Shown here: positions 10,980-21,304 of the stretch, one piece after another
Numbering within the stretch: the first letter of the stretch is position 1
How the letters are laid out: every line of letters begins with the position of its first letter
Source of the DNA: Chara braunii
Taxonomy: Eukaryota > Streptophyta > Charophyceae > Charales > Characeae
DNA length: 38,734 nt
Reading direction: 5' to 3'
Assembly: GCA_003427395.1 (NCBI GenBank)
Contig: BFEA01000457.1
Location: forward strand, 859,225 to 897,958
Translations under genes and position numbers: made by a program
Notes under the pieces: generated by a model
The model's input: the letters and a program-made list of their open reading frames with translations, nothing else
Told to the model about the DNA's origin: nothing
Database searches by the model: none

Positions 10980-11500
10980 TTCTCTACGGGAAGCGCTGCC
11001 GGAATTTCTACAAAACCAAAGAGGTAGTCAGATTTTGTCTTTTTCAGGGTTCAACTTTTTTGACTCCTTGGCTTAGTAAAAATATGGAACACCTCCCTTT
11101 CTAAAGGGAGTGTTGCCCAATTTTTTGCTAATTTAGGGAGTTATACAAAATTGGTCCTTGAGAAGTTAAAATCATTTTTAGATTCTGAACCTAGCTTTGC
11201 ATAAATCGTGGAATAGCGCTTTCTTTACGGGAAGCGCTGCCAAAATTTCTATAAATCTAAAGGGGTTAGTTAAATTTTGTCTTAGTTCAACTCAGGTCTT
11301 GTTTCGGAGTTCATTTCTGACTTGGTATAAATATGGAAAGTCTCCTCTTCTAAAGAGAGTGTTGCCCAAATTTTTGCTAATTCAGGGAGTTAGACAAAAT
11401 TTTGACTTTAGAAGGTTGAAGATTATTGTTGTTTTCATATTCAAGCTGATATAAATTCTGAAATCACACTTTTCCTACGGGAAGCGCTGCCGAAATTTTC
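10980..11500. repeat. Alternating A-B tandem repeat in the X LTR
   Basis: Unit A contains 'ctacgggaagcgctgccg' (10984, 11226, 11475). Unit B contains 'ctaaagggagtgttgccca' (about 11100 and 11350). Both are followed by related text ('aaatttctac' against 'aaatttttgctaa'), then 'agggagttagacaaaatttt'. The basic unit is about 122 bp and the two types alternate A-B-A-B-A, a higher-order repeat of about 245 bp. The inverted copy has the same order at 22955-23420. Confidence 0.8.
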
Positions 11501-11534
11501 CTAGTTTAGAGGAGATAGATTATATTTTGACAGG

Positions 11535-11552
11535 TGGCGACTCTGGCAATCC
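11535..11552 (+). promoter_or_regulatory. Putative primer-binding site of element X (tRNA-Arg-like)
   Basis: TGGCGACTCTGGC lies two bases after the TTTTGACA end of the LTR-like block. It begins with TGG, as a site complementary to a tRNA CCA end must, and resembles the site of plant Tat/Ogre-type elements. The inverted copy keeps it at 22893-22907 with one or two changes. The tRNA assignment is from memory and not checked. Confidence 0.55.
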
Positions 11553-13216
11553 ACTCTGTATGGGGGAGATTCTGCCATAAGTCTACCTTTCTTTGGGCAC
11601 TACCTTAGAGGTAGACCTAGGCTTGGCTATGAGGAGAGTCTTGAGTGAGACCATGTCATGGGGATTTGATCTCCATACATTGACGATTTAGCCTGGACAT
11701 TGACCTGATGTATGATACAGGTCTTCTTTGGACACTCGATCCAGGATCAGGACTAGCCTCAGCTTGATCCTACGAGGATTATTTTCTGTTATCACTGATA
11801 ACAGGTCGGTTGGTTGATCGCCGACTTGTCGGCTCACGAGACAACTTTGCTTACACCTGTAACTCAACTTGATTGCCTTAGCCCTGAGAAATGATATGTT
11901 TCTTTGAGGGTTTTAGCCGAACTTCTTTTAAATGGTCATTACAAAAAACTTATGAGATTTATGAATAACTGAACTATAACTGGGGCTTGAGTGTGTAAGG
12001 CGTGGTGTGAGTTACAAGGAACAGTAAAGTTGACCCTGTGGTTATTGTGTGTGCCTGTGTTTTATGCAAGTTAGTATTTTGGAGCTTGGTATTTGGGCCA
12101 CACCTTGGAGGCAGTGAGAATGAAAACCATGTATCCCACGATCTGCACACCTAATGGGTTTATGTTTCCCTCTTCTTTTGGTGTTTATCTCGAGTCCTGA
12201 TTTGATATATGAGGGTTGGGATTGCTTGTTAATTTTTATAGTTGGACGTTGTAGTCCGTGGCAGCCGTCAAAGTCAAATCCCTTGACTTATTTCCAGACC
12301 CTGAATGATGGAGCTGGTCTCCAGAGCCATAAGAGACGATTGCCACCACAGGTATGAATCTGTGTACCACCCACTCCCCGCAGGGTGCAGAAGAGGGTGT
12401 GATTCTCAACCGCACTTGGCGGTTGTCCAGCGTCGAGAGATCAATCCCTCAAGGCGCGTGTCAGCCGACACTTTGAGTGTCGAATGCGACCCTCGAGATC
12501 AACGAGGACCGCATGAGTATGGGTACTACATAGTACGCCATCATTGCGACCGCTTGCGTACGCTTGCATTGCGAGTCGATATGAGTTAGCCCTGCCTCCG
12601 TGCGGTTTTATACTAAGTCTCGCACGCAACGCCTATCCGGTTTCCTCATCGGAGAGTTATAGGTTGGCTACTAAGGGACTAGGAGTGTTATCGTGTTGTT
12701 TGTCCTCTGTCGTTTTGTATATGTATGTGTGTATGTGTGTGTGTTTTTGTTTTTATGTTCTTAGAGTGGTTTGCGTGTGGTGCGTAGAATGCGTCCTAGT
12801 CGACAGGCGACGAGTCGCGCTTGGGACCTCAGCCCCCCAAGATGCCAGCTCACGTGCGGGTCCGATAGAGGTGTAATACCGCGCGTACCCCCTATGCTAC
12901 AGCGAACGAGAAACGCCCTCGGCTGGTCCACCTCTGCGATTGCAAGTGATCAACTTTCGTGCTGTGGAATGGTAGCTCGGCGGGGATACGCCCATCGAAG
13001 GGAGCCGACAACTCCCGTAAGGTGGAAGTAAAGATGTGACTCGCGCAGGTCCTATCCTGTCGTAGGGGCTCGCGAGAAGTATGCCTGGCGCACTCGGCCG
13101 GAGCGACTTGTGGAAGCTCCATGTATATTCGCAACGAATGATTAAAACCGACTCATGCGTGACGCGGCCGGGAGGGTCCCTCGCTGCCCTGTGCGGTGCC
13201 GGACCGATGCGCTCGA
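11553..13216 (+). mobile_element. Element X copy 1: leader region
   Basis: Noncoding leader that matches 21180-22892 of the inverted copy along its whole length. It includes a perfect stem-loop at 11786-11804, a GT-rich microsatellite near 12720-12755, and an R-V-A-L-G-T-S-A-P-Q frame shared between copies but lacking any known domain. Similarity to copy 2 stops at about 13216, after 'ggaccgatgcgct', where an inverted piece of another module is attached. The several short frames on both strands are not convincing genes. Confidence 0.6.
11786..11804 (+). promoter_or_regulatory. Conserved leader stem-loop
   Basis: CTGTTATC-act-GATAACAG is a perfect 8-bp stem with a 3-nt loop, about 235 nt after the primer-binding site. 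The inverted copy has the same stem at 22638-22656. Its place and its conservation would suit a dimerisation or packaging signal; that role is inference. Confidence 0.7.
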
Positions 13217-13792
13217 CAACAATTATTAAAATCCATGACATTCATGGGAGGGAGGAAGATACCATCCCCATTGAAGGGAAATTTCACGTCGGGTGGTGCC
13301 GTATTCATTTCAAGTGTTCTGTCAAAGGTTTGTTTCACTTCGTCCTATGTTAGAGATGCAAGCAAGCGATATCCCCTCTGATCGATCGGTGCTAAGAAAT
13401 TCAACGTTTCTAGAGACCGAATCTTTCCTGAGAACGCTATGGTCATCGTCTCAACCCATCTAAGAGAGGTCAAGGGGAGAAACGCATTCCTGCTACGTCT
13501 TCTTCTTCGTGGTCTAAATACTGGCCTTCGTTCGAGCCATGTCGACAACCTTGTTTCTCAGATACTCCTTCTCCTCCTCCGTCAACTTATCTTCATCATC
13601 TTCCAACGCCTCCACATCAGCAATCGTATTGCTACAGACCTCCTTTTCCCTATGAAACTGGGAATCAGCAGCCCAGAGTTTTACCAACTTTATTTCCGCA
13701 TCGATAGTGTTATCATTGATAGTTTTGTCTTCCTTCTCAACCTTATCCCTCACACGAGTGGTGGCCCTGGAAAACGTGTTCACGGTTTCCAC
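13217..13792 (-). pseudogene. Inverted fragment of the coiled-coil / PLE module
   Basis: Read on the - strand, 13792-13514 encodes an acidic, heptad-like segment (RDKVEKED, LTEEEKEYLRNK, MARTKASI). The frame then shifts to 13548-13345 (RNAFLPL, WVETM, SLETLNF, LLASLT, stop) and 13338-13217 (EMNTAPPDVKFPFNGDG). The same modules in the same order occur on the - strand at 21170-20590. Relative to the X leader the piece is inverted and cut off at 13217. At its 5' end it is joined to the Y exon instead of the X leader. The function of the coil is unknown. Confidence 0.6.
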
Positions 13793-14399
13793 GAAATCGT
13801 TCCTCTTGTGCCTATATATATATAGATCAACTCAACCCAATCATTAAAGGACAAGTGATCGATCAGTGGGAGAGTGTGAACCTCGGGTGAGATAGATCTA
13901 GCCTTAACCTCTGCTAACACTTGCTTTTGGGCAAAGGCGATCAGGGCCTGTGTGGGGCGTGACGGGGGCTGGAATCGGGCGAGCCAAGCTTTGTCACCGA
14001 CAACCAGATCCGCGATCCACAACACTTGAGGGGCAACGAATACCTGGAACAATAAGACAACTAGGAAGAACGTAAGCATTCCAAGATCATTAGGATGAGA
14101 ATATCAAACAAGGCGAAACAAAATGCATATATAAATCCAATCATAGAGTATGTCGTATCCAAACATGCGTCACAAATGATCGGTTATGGGTATCAGCCAT
14201 GAGAGGGAACATCGACGGAGAGTACTACTCTCAAATCGACATATGTGTGATGATGTGTGTGAATACATTTTGCGGGCGCCCCCATACATAATAAATATGC
14301 ACTCCAAACCATTGCCATCCCACATGATACCCTCTATAAGGACTCATCGCATTTTTCACCGTGTGTTATCAACTCTCATGCAATTACCTTAGGAAGATA
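13793..14399 (-). mobile_element. Element Y copy 1 (direct repeat of 38064-38664)
   Basis: About 600 bp are repeated with few differences at 38064-38664 on the same strand. On the - strand both copies encode an exon-like segment (VLWIADLV.GDKAWLARFQ, then KVHTLPLIDHLSFNDW, then ELIY.Y, HK.NDFVETV). A plausible - strand splice acceptor (ttgttccag|gta) lies at 14044 and a donor (aag|gtaattg) near 14391. In copy 1 an expanded TA run (tatatatatatag against tatatacatag) throws the exon out of frame before the coil module. I do not recognise the protein; the hydrophobic N-terminal stretch from 14079 may be intron read-through. Confidence 0.55.
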
Positions 14400-15635
14400 T
14401 ACAACCAAAGTACAACAGATGGAATGTAGGGAACGAGACATAGAAAGAACGATGGGAAGAAGAAGGAGAAGAAGAAGAAGAAGAAGAAGAAGAAGAAGAA
14501 GAAGCAGAAGAAGAAGAAGACGACGAAGAAGAAAAAGAAGATGACGAAGAAGAAGACGACATACGCTGGACCATCGATAGCATCATCACTCTCATAACAG
14601 TAGGAGATACGATGAATCATGCACCATCTTTTTTAACGAACCTCGACAACACTCTTATCATATCACAAACATGAAAAAAAACAAAGCTTCGAACAATAGT
14701 TGCGAGTTGGAAATTCCAACTATGGCTATCTGATATTCTCTTAAGCATAATCATGAATCGGAGGCCTCGCTTTGGCACAAACACGGGTTTTACTCAACCA
14801 TGACTAAGTCCGTGAGTAGGTGAAGGACGACAAACAAAACAGTTCACAGTTTTTTTCCATGATAATACCCAGGACGGGACCCATTGTTGCCCACACATTA
14901 AAATGAAAACGTGCGATCAGAAGCCTCCTAAATTCGATCAGCAAAGCCAACTTAGGAGCGTTCACTAAAAGCCCATATACTAAGTGCTAATCAAACCACC
15001 CCTACAAGTATCTAAGGTAAAGGAACAGATGGGGAACCAATCAACGAGATGGTATCATCCTTGCTTCAGTGCCTGGTCAAGTCCCCATTTAAATCCATTA
15101 CGGCGAGACGTACTAGAAACAACTCAGTCCAACACCAGGTTCCAAGTAAATTCTACATACATTTGCCCCATCAAAAGACGATTACAAAGAGAGCATCCCC
15201 CTATCATGCGAACGTAAATACTTAGTAGGGCCAGAGAAGGAACTAAGTAGATATTTGCACGATGATATCTAGAAGGCTCGGGTGCTAATAGATGGAGTTC
15301 AGAATCCCATCCCAAGTAAAGAGAAACCTAGCCATGACAGAGTCTTCAGAGGGAGTGAAGGAGGTCAACACCCTTTAGTAGGTCGATATTCGGGAATGAG
15401 CTGCCCTCCCCATTTCTTCCAAAAGAAACACACTTCATTGTATCGGTAACGTAAGATCAACTCCAATCTGTCTATATATGACTGGCGAAGCTGTACACAT
15501 AAATTCCTGAATGCTATTGTACAAGCATCGTGGTTCAAAACATCTAGTAGACTACAAGCTAGATGATTTTTCAACAGCACAAGCACGAAGGGGGAAATGA
15601 AATTGAGTTTGCCCAGTCACCACCCTTAGATTCGT
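14400..15635. other. Unassigned DNA with a GAA microsatellite
   Basis: A (GAA)n-rich run at about 14455-14560, mixed with GAC, produces the Phe- and Ser-rich frames seen on the - strand; these are not genes. I recognise nothing in the rest of this stretch. Confidence 0.6.
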
Positions 15636-15636
15636 C

Positions 15637-15647
15637 GAGAGAGAGAG

Positions 15648-15736
<89 letters not shown>

Positions 15737-15739
15737 AAG
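15637..15739. repeat. GA / GATA microsatellite
   Basis: The run is (GA)n, then four to five GATA units, then a long (GA)n, ending in a short A tract. Leu/Ser-rich frames on the opposite strand are artefacts of it. Confidence 0.95.
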
Positions 15740-16825
15740 GAGGGCATGGCCCAGATCTATCAAACATTCACCGCATGCAGGAACCTCGGTCATCATCAGA
15801 CCTCTCCCATGTACTCATTCTTCACTTAGATAGACCGTACACGTCATTTGCCCCTTCAACTGTCAAAAATAGTCCATCTCTGAGTCTCTACAAAGTCGAA
15901 GGTGAATACACATAGATCCTACGCTCCGCTGCTTCAATATCGATAAGTACCTGGACATTTTAGTTGCCCCTATATACATTCAGTTAATCAAGAGCTCCTC
16001 GGCATAGCATGAAACCCATCTTACACCTACAGGTTCCATTAATTATTCCAACATACGAAGACTTCACTCCCAGAAATATGAGACATCAACCATGTTTAAT
16101 CGTTCCTCCCCTATCTAACAACCATTAACTGGAACGAGCAACATATATCACTCCATAAGCTTTTGTACGAAACCTCCGTACTGATCCAACATTAACCAGT
16201 TCCCACAGAATGAGCAATACTGTCCTAGTATACATAAAGGACCATCAGATCCCTCATTGCTGCTAGCAATTCATGAACGACCAATATCACTCGAGGTCAG
16301 AGGTAGCTGAAAGGACTGGAATCACAGCTCCATGCGGTGGACCATGCTGATCAAGAACAACGTCATTTCTGCTTGAGGTAAGCACTTCTATCAGTCAAGA
16401 GCATAGCCTGATCACACACGAATACGGACAAATCTCAAATGCCCTCTCCCGACACCCCATACATCCCTAAACGCAGACACCTCTAAAAAAAAATCATCAT
16501 AATAATCAACCAATATATGACAAAAGGGAAGCACTCGCAGGATCCAGATATTCTCCTCCCATCCAATGGTCACTAGTGGTTCTAGAGAATCAATTAGCAC
16601 TCACCATTATACCACAACTAGGGTAGGTGAGAGAAAGTACAGTCTCAACCAGCTAGGGTGGTGGCTAACATCCTTAAACATGTTTTCGCTACTCTTGCCA
16701 CAGAGTAGCTCATTAGAGGTGTCCAGTTTGGACAGCACAGTATGTGACCAACTTAAACAAGAGATGTCCGAGAACCGATCCTCAAGTATTCAGGATAGAC
16801 TGAGAGAACAATAGGAGAGGAGGGA
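15740..16825. other. Unassigned DNA
   Basis: No RNA gene, domain or repeat is recognised here. Frames of 60-80 codons exist on both strands (for example 16412-16600 on -) but none has a motif or a matching second copy in the window. Confidence 0.5.
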
Positions 16826-16975
16826 GTTCGGGTATACAAGGGGAGGAAGACGAGGAGGAGAAGAAGAGAAGAGAAGGAGGAAAAAATGAGGAGGAGGAGG
16901 AGGAGGAGGAGGAGGAGGAGGAGGAGAAAGAGGAGGACGAGGAGGAGAAGAAGAAGAGGAAGAGGTAGTGGAGGG
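16826..16975. repeat. GAG / GAA microsatellite
   Basis: Imperfect (GAG)n and (GAA)n run. The Arg-rich and Ser-rich frames here are by-products. Confidence 0.95.
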
Positions 16976-17960
16976 GATATGTTGCAGTCAAGATGGGACG
17001 ATCACATCACCTTTGGATTGGAAGCAGTTTCGGTGATTCCCTCCTATGAAAGTTGCGAGTTGAGCATCTCTCCGAACCCGAGCATAGCGTCCATGATGCG
17101 ACTATAGGATTCTTTTCGATCCGAGCGCAAGAGAGAACACAGGGGTAAATGCAACCAAAATCCCAACAGGGAACAGGGAGCAAGAGATTGCGACCGTTGC
17201 TGATAGAGCAATGGTTAATCTCGGTAATGACGCAAATGACGAGGTGGTCAGGTTGCAAGCAAAAGGAACAGAAAGGGCGAGCAACGCAGATTGCACCAGC
17301 GTCATCGCGGGTTAGGTAAACCGTATAGCAATCGGTAGAATCGAGCATGATTATCCTCGCGAGCATCCCCGTTTCGAGATGCGTGTTTGAATAGGCGCGA
17401 TCGAAACTACAGTGGAAGAGGATTAGAAAAATGTTAATCATTACTATAAATAGTGTGTCAGTCCTATTAGCTCTAGTCGGAGACTANCTTAGGTCCCAAC
17501 GTTTTGAAAGGTTCCACGTCGTTTCTGCCTACCATTTTCGTAATTGGGTAGGGGGGGTGCAATTGGCCCTATATCTTGAGACCTATAGAAGCGTAAAATT
17601 AGCAAACAAAAGCAAGAGATGGTCAGAGGAATCCCGGGGGGATTCTTAATGTATTTTCTTCGAATTATATTTATATTCCTAATTTTATAGATGGTANTAT
17701 TCAGCTATGACCTGGATCATAGTTAACACCGATCAACAGTTTAAATCTGCACATCCTATTGCTAGAAATGAACTTTATTTGTTGTCAACAGACTCAACAT
17801 TTACAACATTTTTTATTTTTTATTTTTTATTTTTTATTTTTTTATTTTTGGGTCTTGATCATATTATCAATGGCCAAGGAAGACTNTATGTGTGTATGTG
17901 TGTGTGTGGCCCACCCCCATTCCCCCTGACCCTCAAGGTCAAGCATCCCCCAGTAACCCC
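16976..17960. other. Unassigned DNA with ambiguous bases and low-complexity tracts
   Basis: A 144-codon frame on - (17007-17441) has no recognisable domain. Single undetermined bases (n) occur at 17487, 17697 and 17886. A (TTTTTAT)n-like tract lies at about 17805-17853 and a short (TG)n at 17887-17910. The n's point to an unresolved assembly patch just beyond the end of the reverse-transcriptase module. Confidence 0.6.
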
Positions 17961-18081
17961 CTCATTAAAGCATCAACCAGTGGTTTTTGCGTTAGAGGGA
18001 ATACACACACATATACACGTGCACTGGACCATGTATGAAACACTAAAAAGATGAATAATATGTATCATGCAAAGGAAATTA

Positions 18082-20713
18082 TCAACATACCTTGAGCAGT
18101 CGTTTGGTGGTAACGTGGTAACATCGAAAATTTTGGAACAAATGAGATTGGTCAAGGACTCTATAGGCTTTTCCTATACAGTTCGATTTCAGGAATCCAT
18201 TCTCAAACATATTATCAAGTAGAATCTTGATATCCTCAGCCACATTCGAATGGCAATTCGTAATAAGCATGATCATCGCAGTTTAAGAAATAATGACATT
18301 GATTGAGAGTCTAGCAGGCCTTTTAGACTCAAATTTGACGTATTTCATAGGTTTGAAAGGTAATGTCCTTGTTTTATCATGCCTTGTTGTTACAAAGTGC
18401 CAATTCGATTTAGGGATCACTTGGATATCCAGATGTAAAAATTGTGCCATGTTACCATAGATCATTCCCTCAGAACCCCGCGTGCATGATAAAGTCTGGT
18501 CCTTAATTTCGATAATGTGCAACGGGTAAATCTAGAATGGATTCAACATATCTACAGGATAGTTTAAACAATGCGGCCATATCATATACACAAAGCCTAA
18601 CAAGTCTGACCATAAATTCAAACTCATATTTGAAAAAGTAAACATTGCACCAGATGGGTGAGCTAGGGAGTCCCATCGGGATCCCTTTTACCTGCCTCCA
18701 AACCAAATTCCCAAAAACCGTGTAACATCTTGCCAAGATCCACTGGCACAGACCAATGATTTTGTCAGCATCCAATTGGAAGGAATTCGCAGTTTGGGGA
18801 AGCTGAGCTTTGGACATATCGCACCTGACCTTCCCATTCCTCAAATAGGTACATCTCACAGTCGTATATCCTTCATAATTCTTCATCTCACGAAAAACAA
18901 TTTTCACGAAAAAAGTTATGGCGCTGAGTAAGCAATATTAGTGTTATCAATAGGGATGTTCTCAAAACACTTGGTTATGTCGGCTGAGAACACTGAAAAT
19001 ATCTGAGATCGTAAATTGAAACAATACTTTTGAACACAGTCTGTGACCCACCAGAAAGTAGTGTCCACACCATGGACCGTGTTGCCGGTTTTTGCCATCA
19101 TATGGCAGTGTCGCATGACAACTTCTTTAATAGTTTTCAGGACCGTGTTAATCAGCATAGCTGGACTAGTTAGGAATGAATCTGAAGCATTAGTAAACCA
19201 TCTAAAGGTCATTTTGTGTTGCTTGAAGATCGCCGTAATGTGTGGGAGGCTACGAGTCATTTCTTACCATCGGGTAAAAACTCCTTAATGAACTCATCGC
19301 TTCGTCAACTACTTCCTCAGGGTTAATGTTTGGAAACTCAAAGTCAGGACTCGACAGCCTCTCGAGCGTTAGTGCCCGAATCAATTGCTTGCATACAAAA
19401 AACGACGTATTACAAACCTTGTCAGTACCGACAATGTATAGATGTTCAAAGAGGAATCGTACGTCGCTCTTGATCTAGTTTGGGACAACCATGGTACAAC
19501 GTCGTACTGGGAACTTCCCCAACTCATTGGTAAGCAAAGTCTTTATTAGGTTCGTCATATGCTTGACTAATGGCGTCGGGATAAATTCATTTTGTTTAAT
19601 AATGTTAATAGTGCTATTCCACACATTTATTACCATCTCGAGGGCCTGTGATTTAGATGGGTATCTCAGAGGAATGTGGTTAAGACCCTTAGCAATAGTT
19701 CTCTCAAGCTCCAAGTTCCCAGCAATCTTTGGGTCCATTGTCAGTACATGTTTAGATGGTTTGTGGCATGGTTGCACCATGTCTGCGTTTCCTGACGAAG
19801 AAAGGGTTTAAACTGCTGAATCTTGTTGTAGGTGCAGGTCTTCTCATTAGTCATAAGGTCGTACCAGTCTACCGGATTGAAGAATTTGAAGGTAGAGGTT
19901 GGTTTGTATAGGTAGCGAGCGATAGGATCATCGTACGTCCAACCGAAAACAATGGAGAGGAAGGTGGTCAAAATGGAAGCATTCACAAAGTATTCTAGAA
20001 TAGACTCAAAGATCTTTGCAAAGCAAATACCATCCATGATTCTCCCTGCGTAACGAATATGCACAAATTTAGCAGAGGTCTTCTTCCCGGGGCCTCTTGG
20101 CACCAGAGGACAAAGTCACCTCAGTAGTCCTACCCCTCTTTTTCACGTACTAGCTCATGAGGAGCAACTTCGCGCATTTTTTAAATGCTTTCTGATCCGC
20201 ACCGTTCACCCCAGTCAGAACAGTCTTGGCTGTCCGGGATGGATTCACGATGATTTTTTTTGCCAAAAGCATCATCACTTCGCTGACACATCCAAAAGAG
20301 ATGGACGGAAGGATAAGTGGCTTCCAACATGTGGAAAGACACTTAATCAGGGAGGACACCTTCGCTCTGGGAGTCGGGGCATCAGGGTAAAGGACATCCA
20401 AGTGGTAGAGGAGAAACCCGATTACGTGATCAAACCTTGCGGGGCCGGTTCCACAGTCGGTATTACCTTCGGATGTGCATCGACCCTTGATGTACGGCCT
20501 CCCTATATTCCAGATCCTCTTCGGCTCAGCAAGAGCCGAAGGGTTTTGAGGGGGTTTATTCCATTTGATCATTACCGTGGGGCGAGGGAGGGAGCACTTA
20601 TTAGAGTCCATGGCATTCATAGGAGGGAGGAAGACACCATCCCCATTGAAGGGAAATTTCACGTCGGGTGGTACCGTATTCATTTCAAGTGCTATATCAG
20701 AGGTTTGTTTCAC
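18082..20713 (-). pseudogene. Penelope-like reverse transcriptase, degenerate
   Basis: Collinear fragments on the - strand: a N-terminal part (20713-20150), NLELERTIAKGLNHIPLR-type sequence (19780-19475), K.HKMTFRW and FSADITKCFENIP with the first catalytic Asp (19260-18916), VKGIPMGLPSSP (18679-18656), FLHLDIQV with a later TLPFKPMKY (18522-18283), and an NGF-type thumb segment (18276-18082). The G.PMG.P.SP signature and the order suit Penelope-like or related telomerase-like elements rather than LTR or LINE types. At the active site, where Y-hydrophobic-D-D is expected, the codons give YVES (18550-18539). At least five frame changes and a TAG near 20150 break it. No GIY-YIG domain is seen; a possible donor (AAG|GTATGT) follows the last fragment. 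Confidence 0.65.
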
Positions 20714-20800
20714 TTCGTCCTATGTTAGAGACGCAAGCAAGCGATATCCCCTCTGATCGATCAGTGCTAAGTAATTGAACGTTTCTAGAGACCATATCTT

Positions 20801-21304
20801 TCATGAGAACGCTGTGGTCATCGTCTCAACCCATCTAGGAGAGGCCAAGGGGAGGAACGCATTCCTCCTCATGTCAGTGTAAGTCTTCTTCTTCGTGGTC
20901 TCAATACTGGCCTTCGTTCGAGCCATGTCGACATCCTTCTTTCTTAGAGACTCCTTCTCTTCTTCCGTCAACTCATCCTCATCATTTTCCAACGCCTCCA
21001 CATCAGCAATCGTATTGCTACGAACCTCCTTTTCCTTACTAAACTGGGAATCAGCAGCCCAAAGTTTTACCAACTTTATATCCGCATCGATAGTGTTATC
21101 ATTGATAGTTGTGTCCTCCTTCTCAACTTTATCCCTCACAGCAGTGGTGGCCCTGGAAAACCTGTTGACGGTGTATAGCGCATCGGTCCGGCACCTCACA
21201 AGGCAGCGGGAGACCCTCCCGGCCGCGTCACGCAGGAGTTGGTCCAAATCCTCGTTGCAAATGCATATGGAGCTTCCACAAGCCGCTCCGCCCGAGTGCG
21301 CCAA
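20801..21304 (-). CDS. Acidic coiled-coil protein, ORF downstream of the X leader
   Basis: An uninterrupted 167-codon frame. The first 50 or so residues (MAHSGGAACGSS, DLDQLLRDAAGRVSRCL) belong to the end of the X leader and have a frameshifted counterpart at 13081-13216. The rest is a Glu/Lys/Asp-rich, likely coiled-coil segment ending MARTKASIE and RNAFLPL. The frame stops at 20801, and a second TAG (LLASLT-stop) found in both copies separates it from the RT-bearing part. It could be a gag-like or accessory ORF of the element that carries the RT, or a chance fusion of two modules. Not recognised as any family. Probably not functional, since everything downstream is broken. Confidence 0.45.
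   Translation of the reverse strand: MAHSGGAACGSSICICNEDLDQLLRDAAGRVSRCLVRCRTDALYTVNRFSRATTAVRDKVEKEDTTINDNTIDADIKLVKLWAADSQFSKEKEVRSNTIADVEALENDEDELTEEEKESLRKKDVDMARTKASIETTKKKTYTDMRRNAFLPLASPRWVETMTTAFS

Larger units (their letters stand above)
9305..11532 (+). mobile_element. Element X copy 1: LTR-like terminal block
   Basis: This block matches, in reverse orientation, 22910-23462 plus 32328-34673. Shared similarity starts at TGTGGCTTGAGG (TGTGACTTGGGG in copy 2) and ends in TTTTGACA, giving the TG...CA ends of an LTR. A primer-binding-site-like word lies two bases further on. It holds a hairpin array (9938-10663) and an alternating tandem repeat (10980-11500). The copies are clearly diverged by eye. 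The left border is approximate. No second LTR is in the window, so 'LTR' rests on the ends and the primer site. Confidence 0.6.

Noticed and set aside
11786-11804. Rho-independent terminator
   Set aside because: A perfect stem-loop but without a T tract and in eukaryotic DNA; a leader RNA signal is more plausible.
14384-14620. Phe-rich and Ser-rich reading frames
   Set aside because: They are translations of the (GAA)n tract and have no other support.
15552-15767. Leu/Ser-repeat frame on the - strand
   Set aside because: By-product of the (GA)n microsatellite; the same holds for the Arg-Glu and Leu-Ser frames at 28713-29051 and the Arg-rich frame at 16886-17107.
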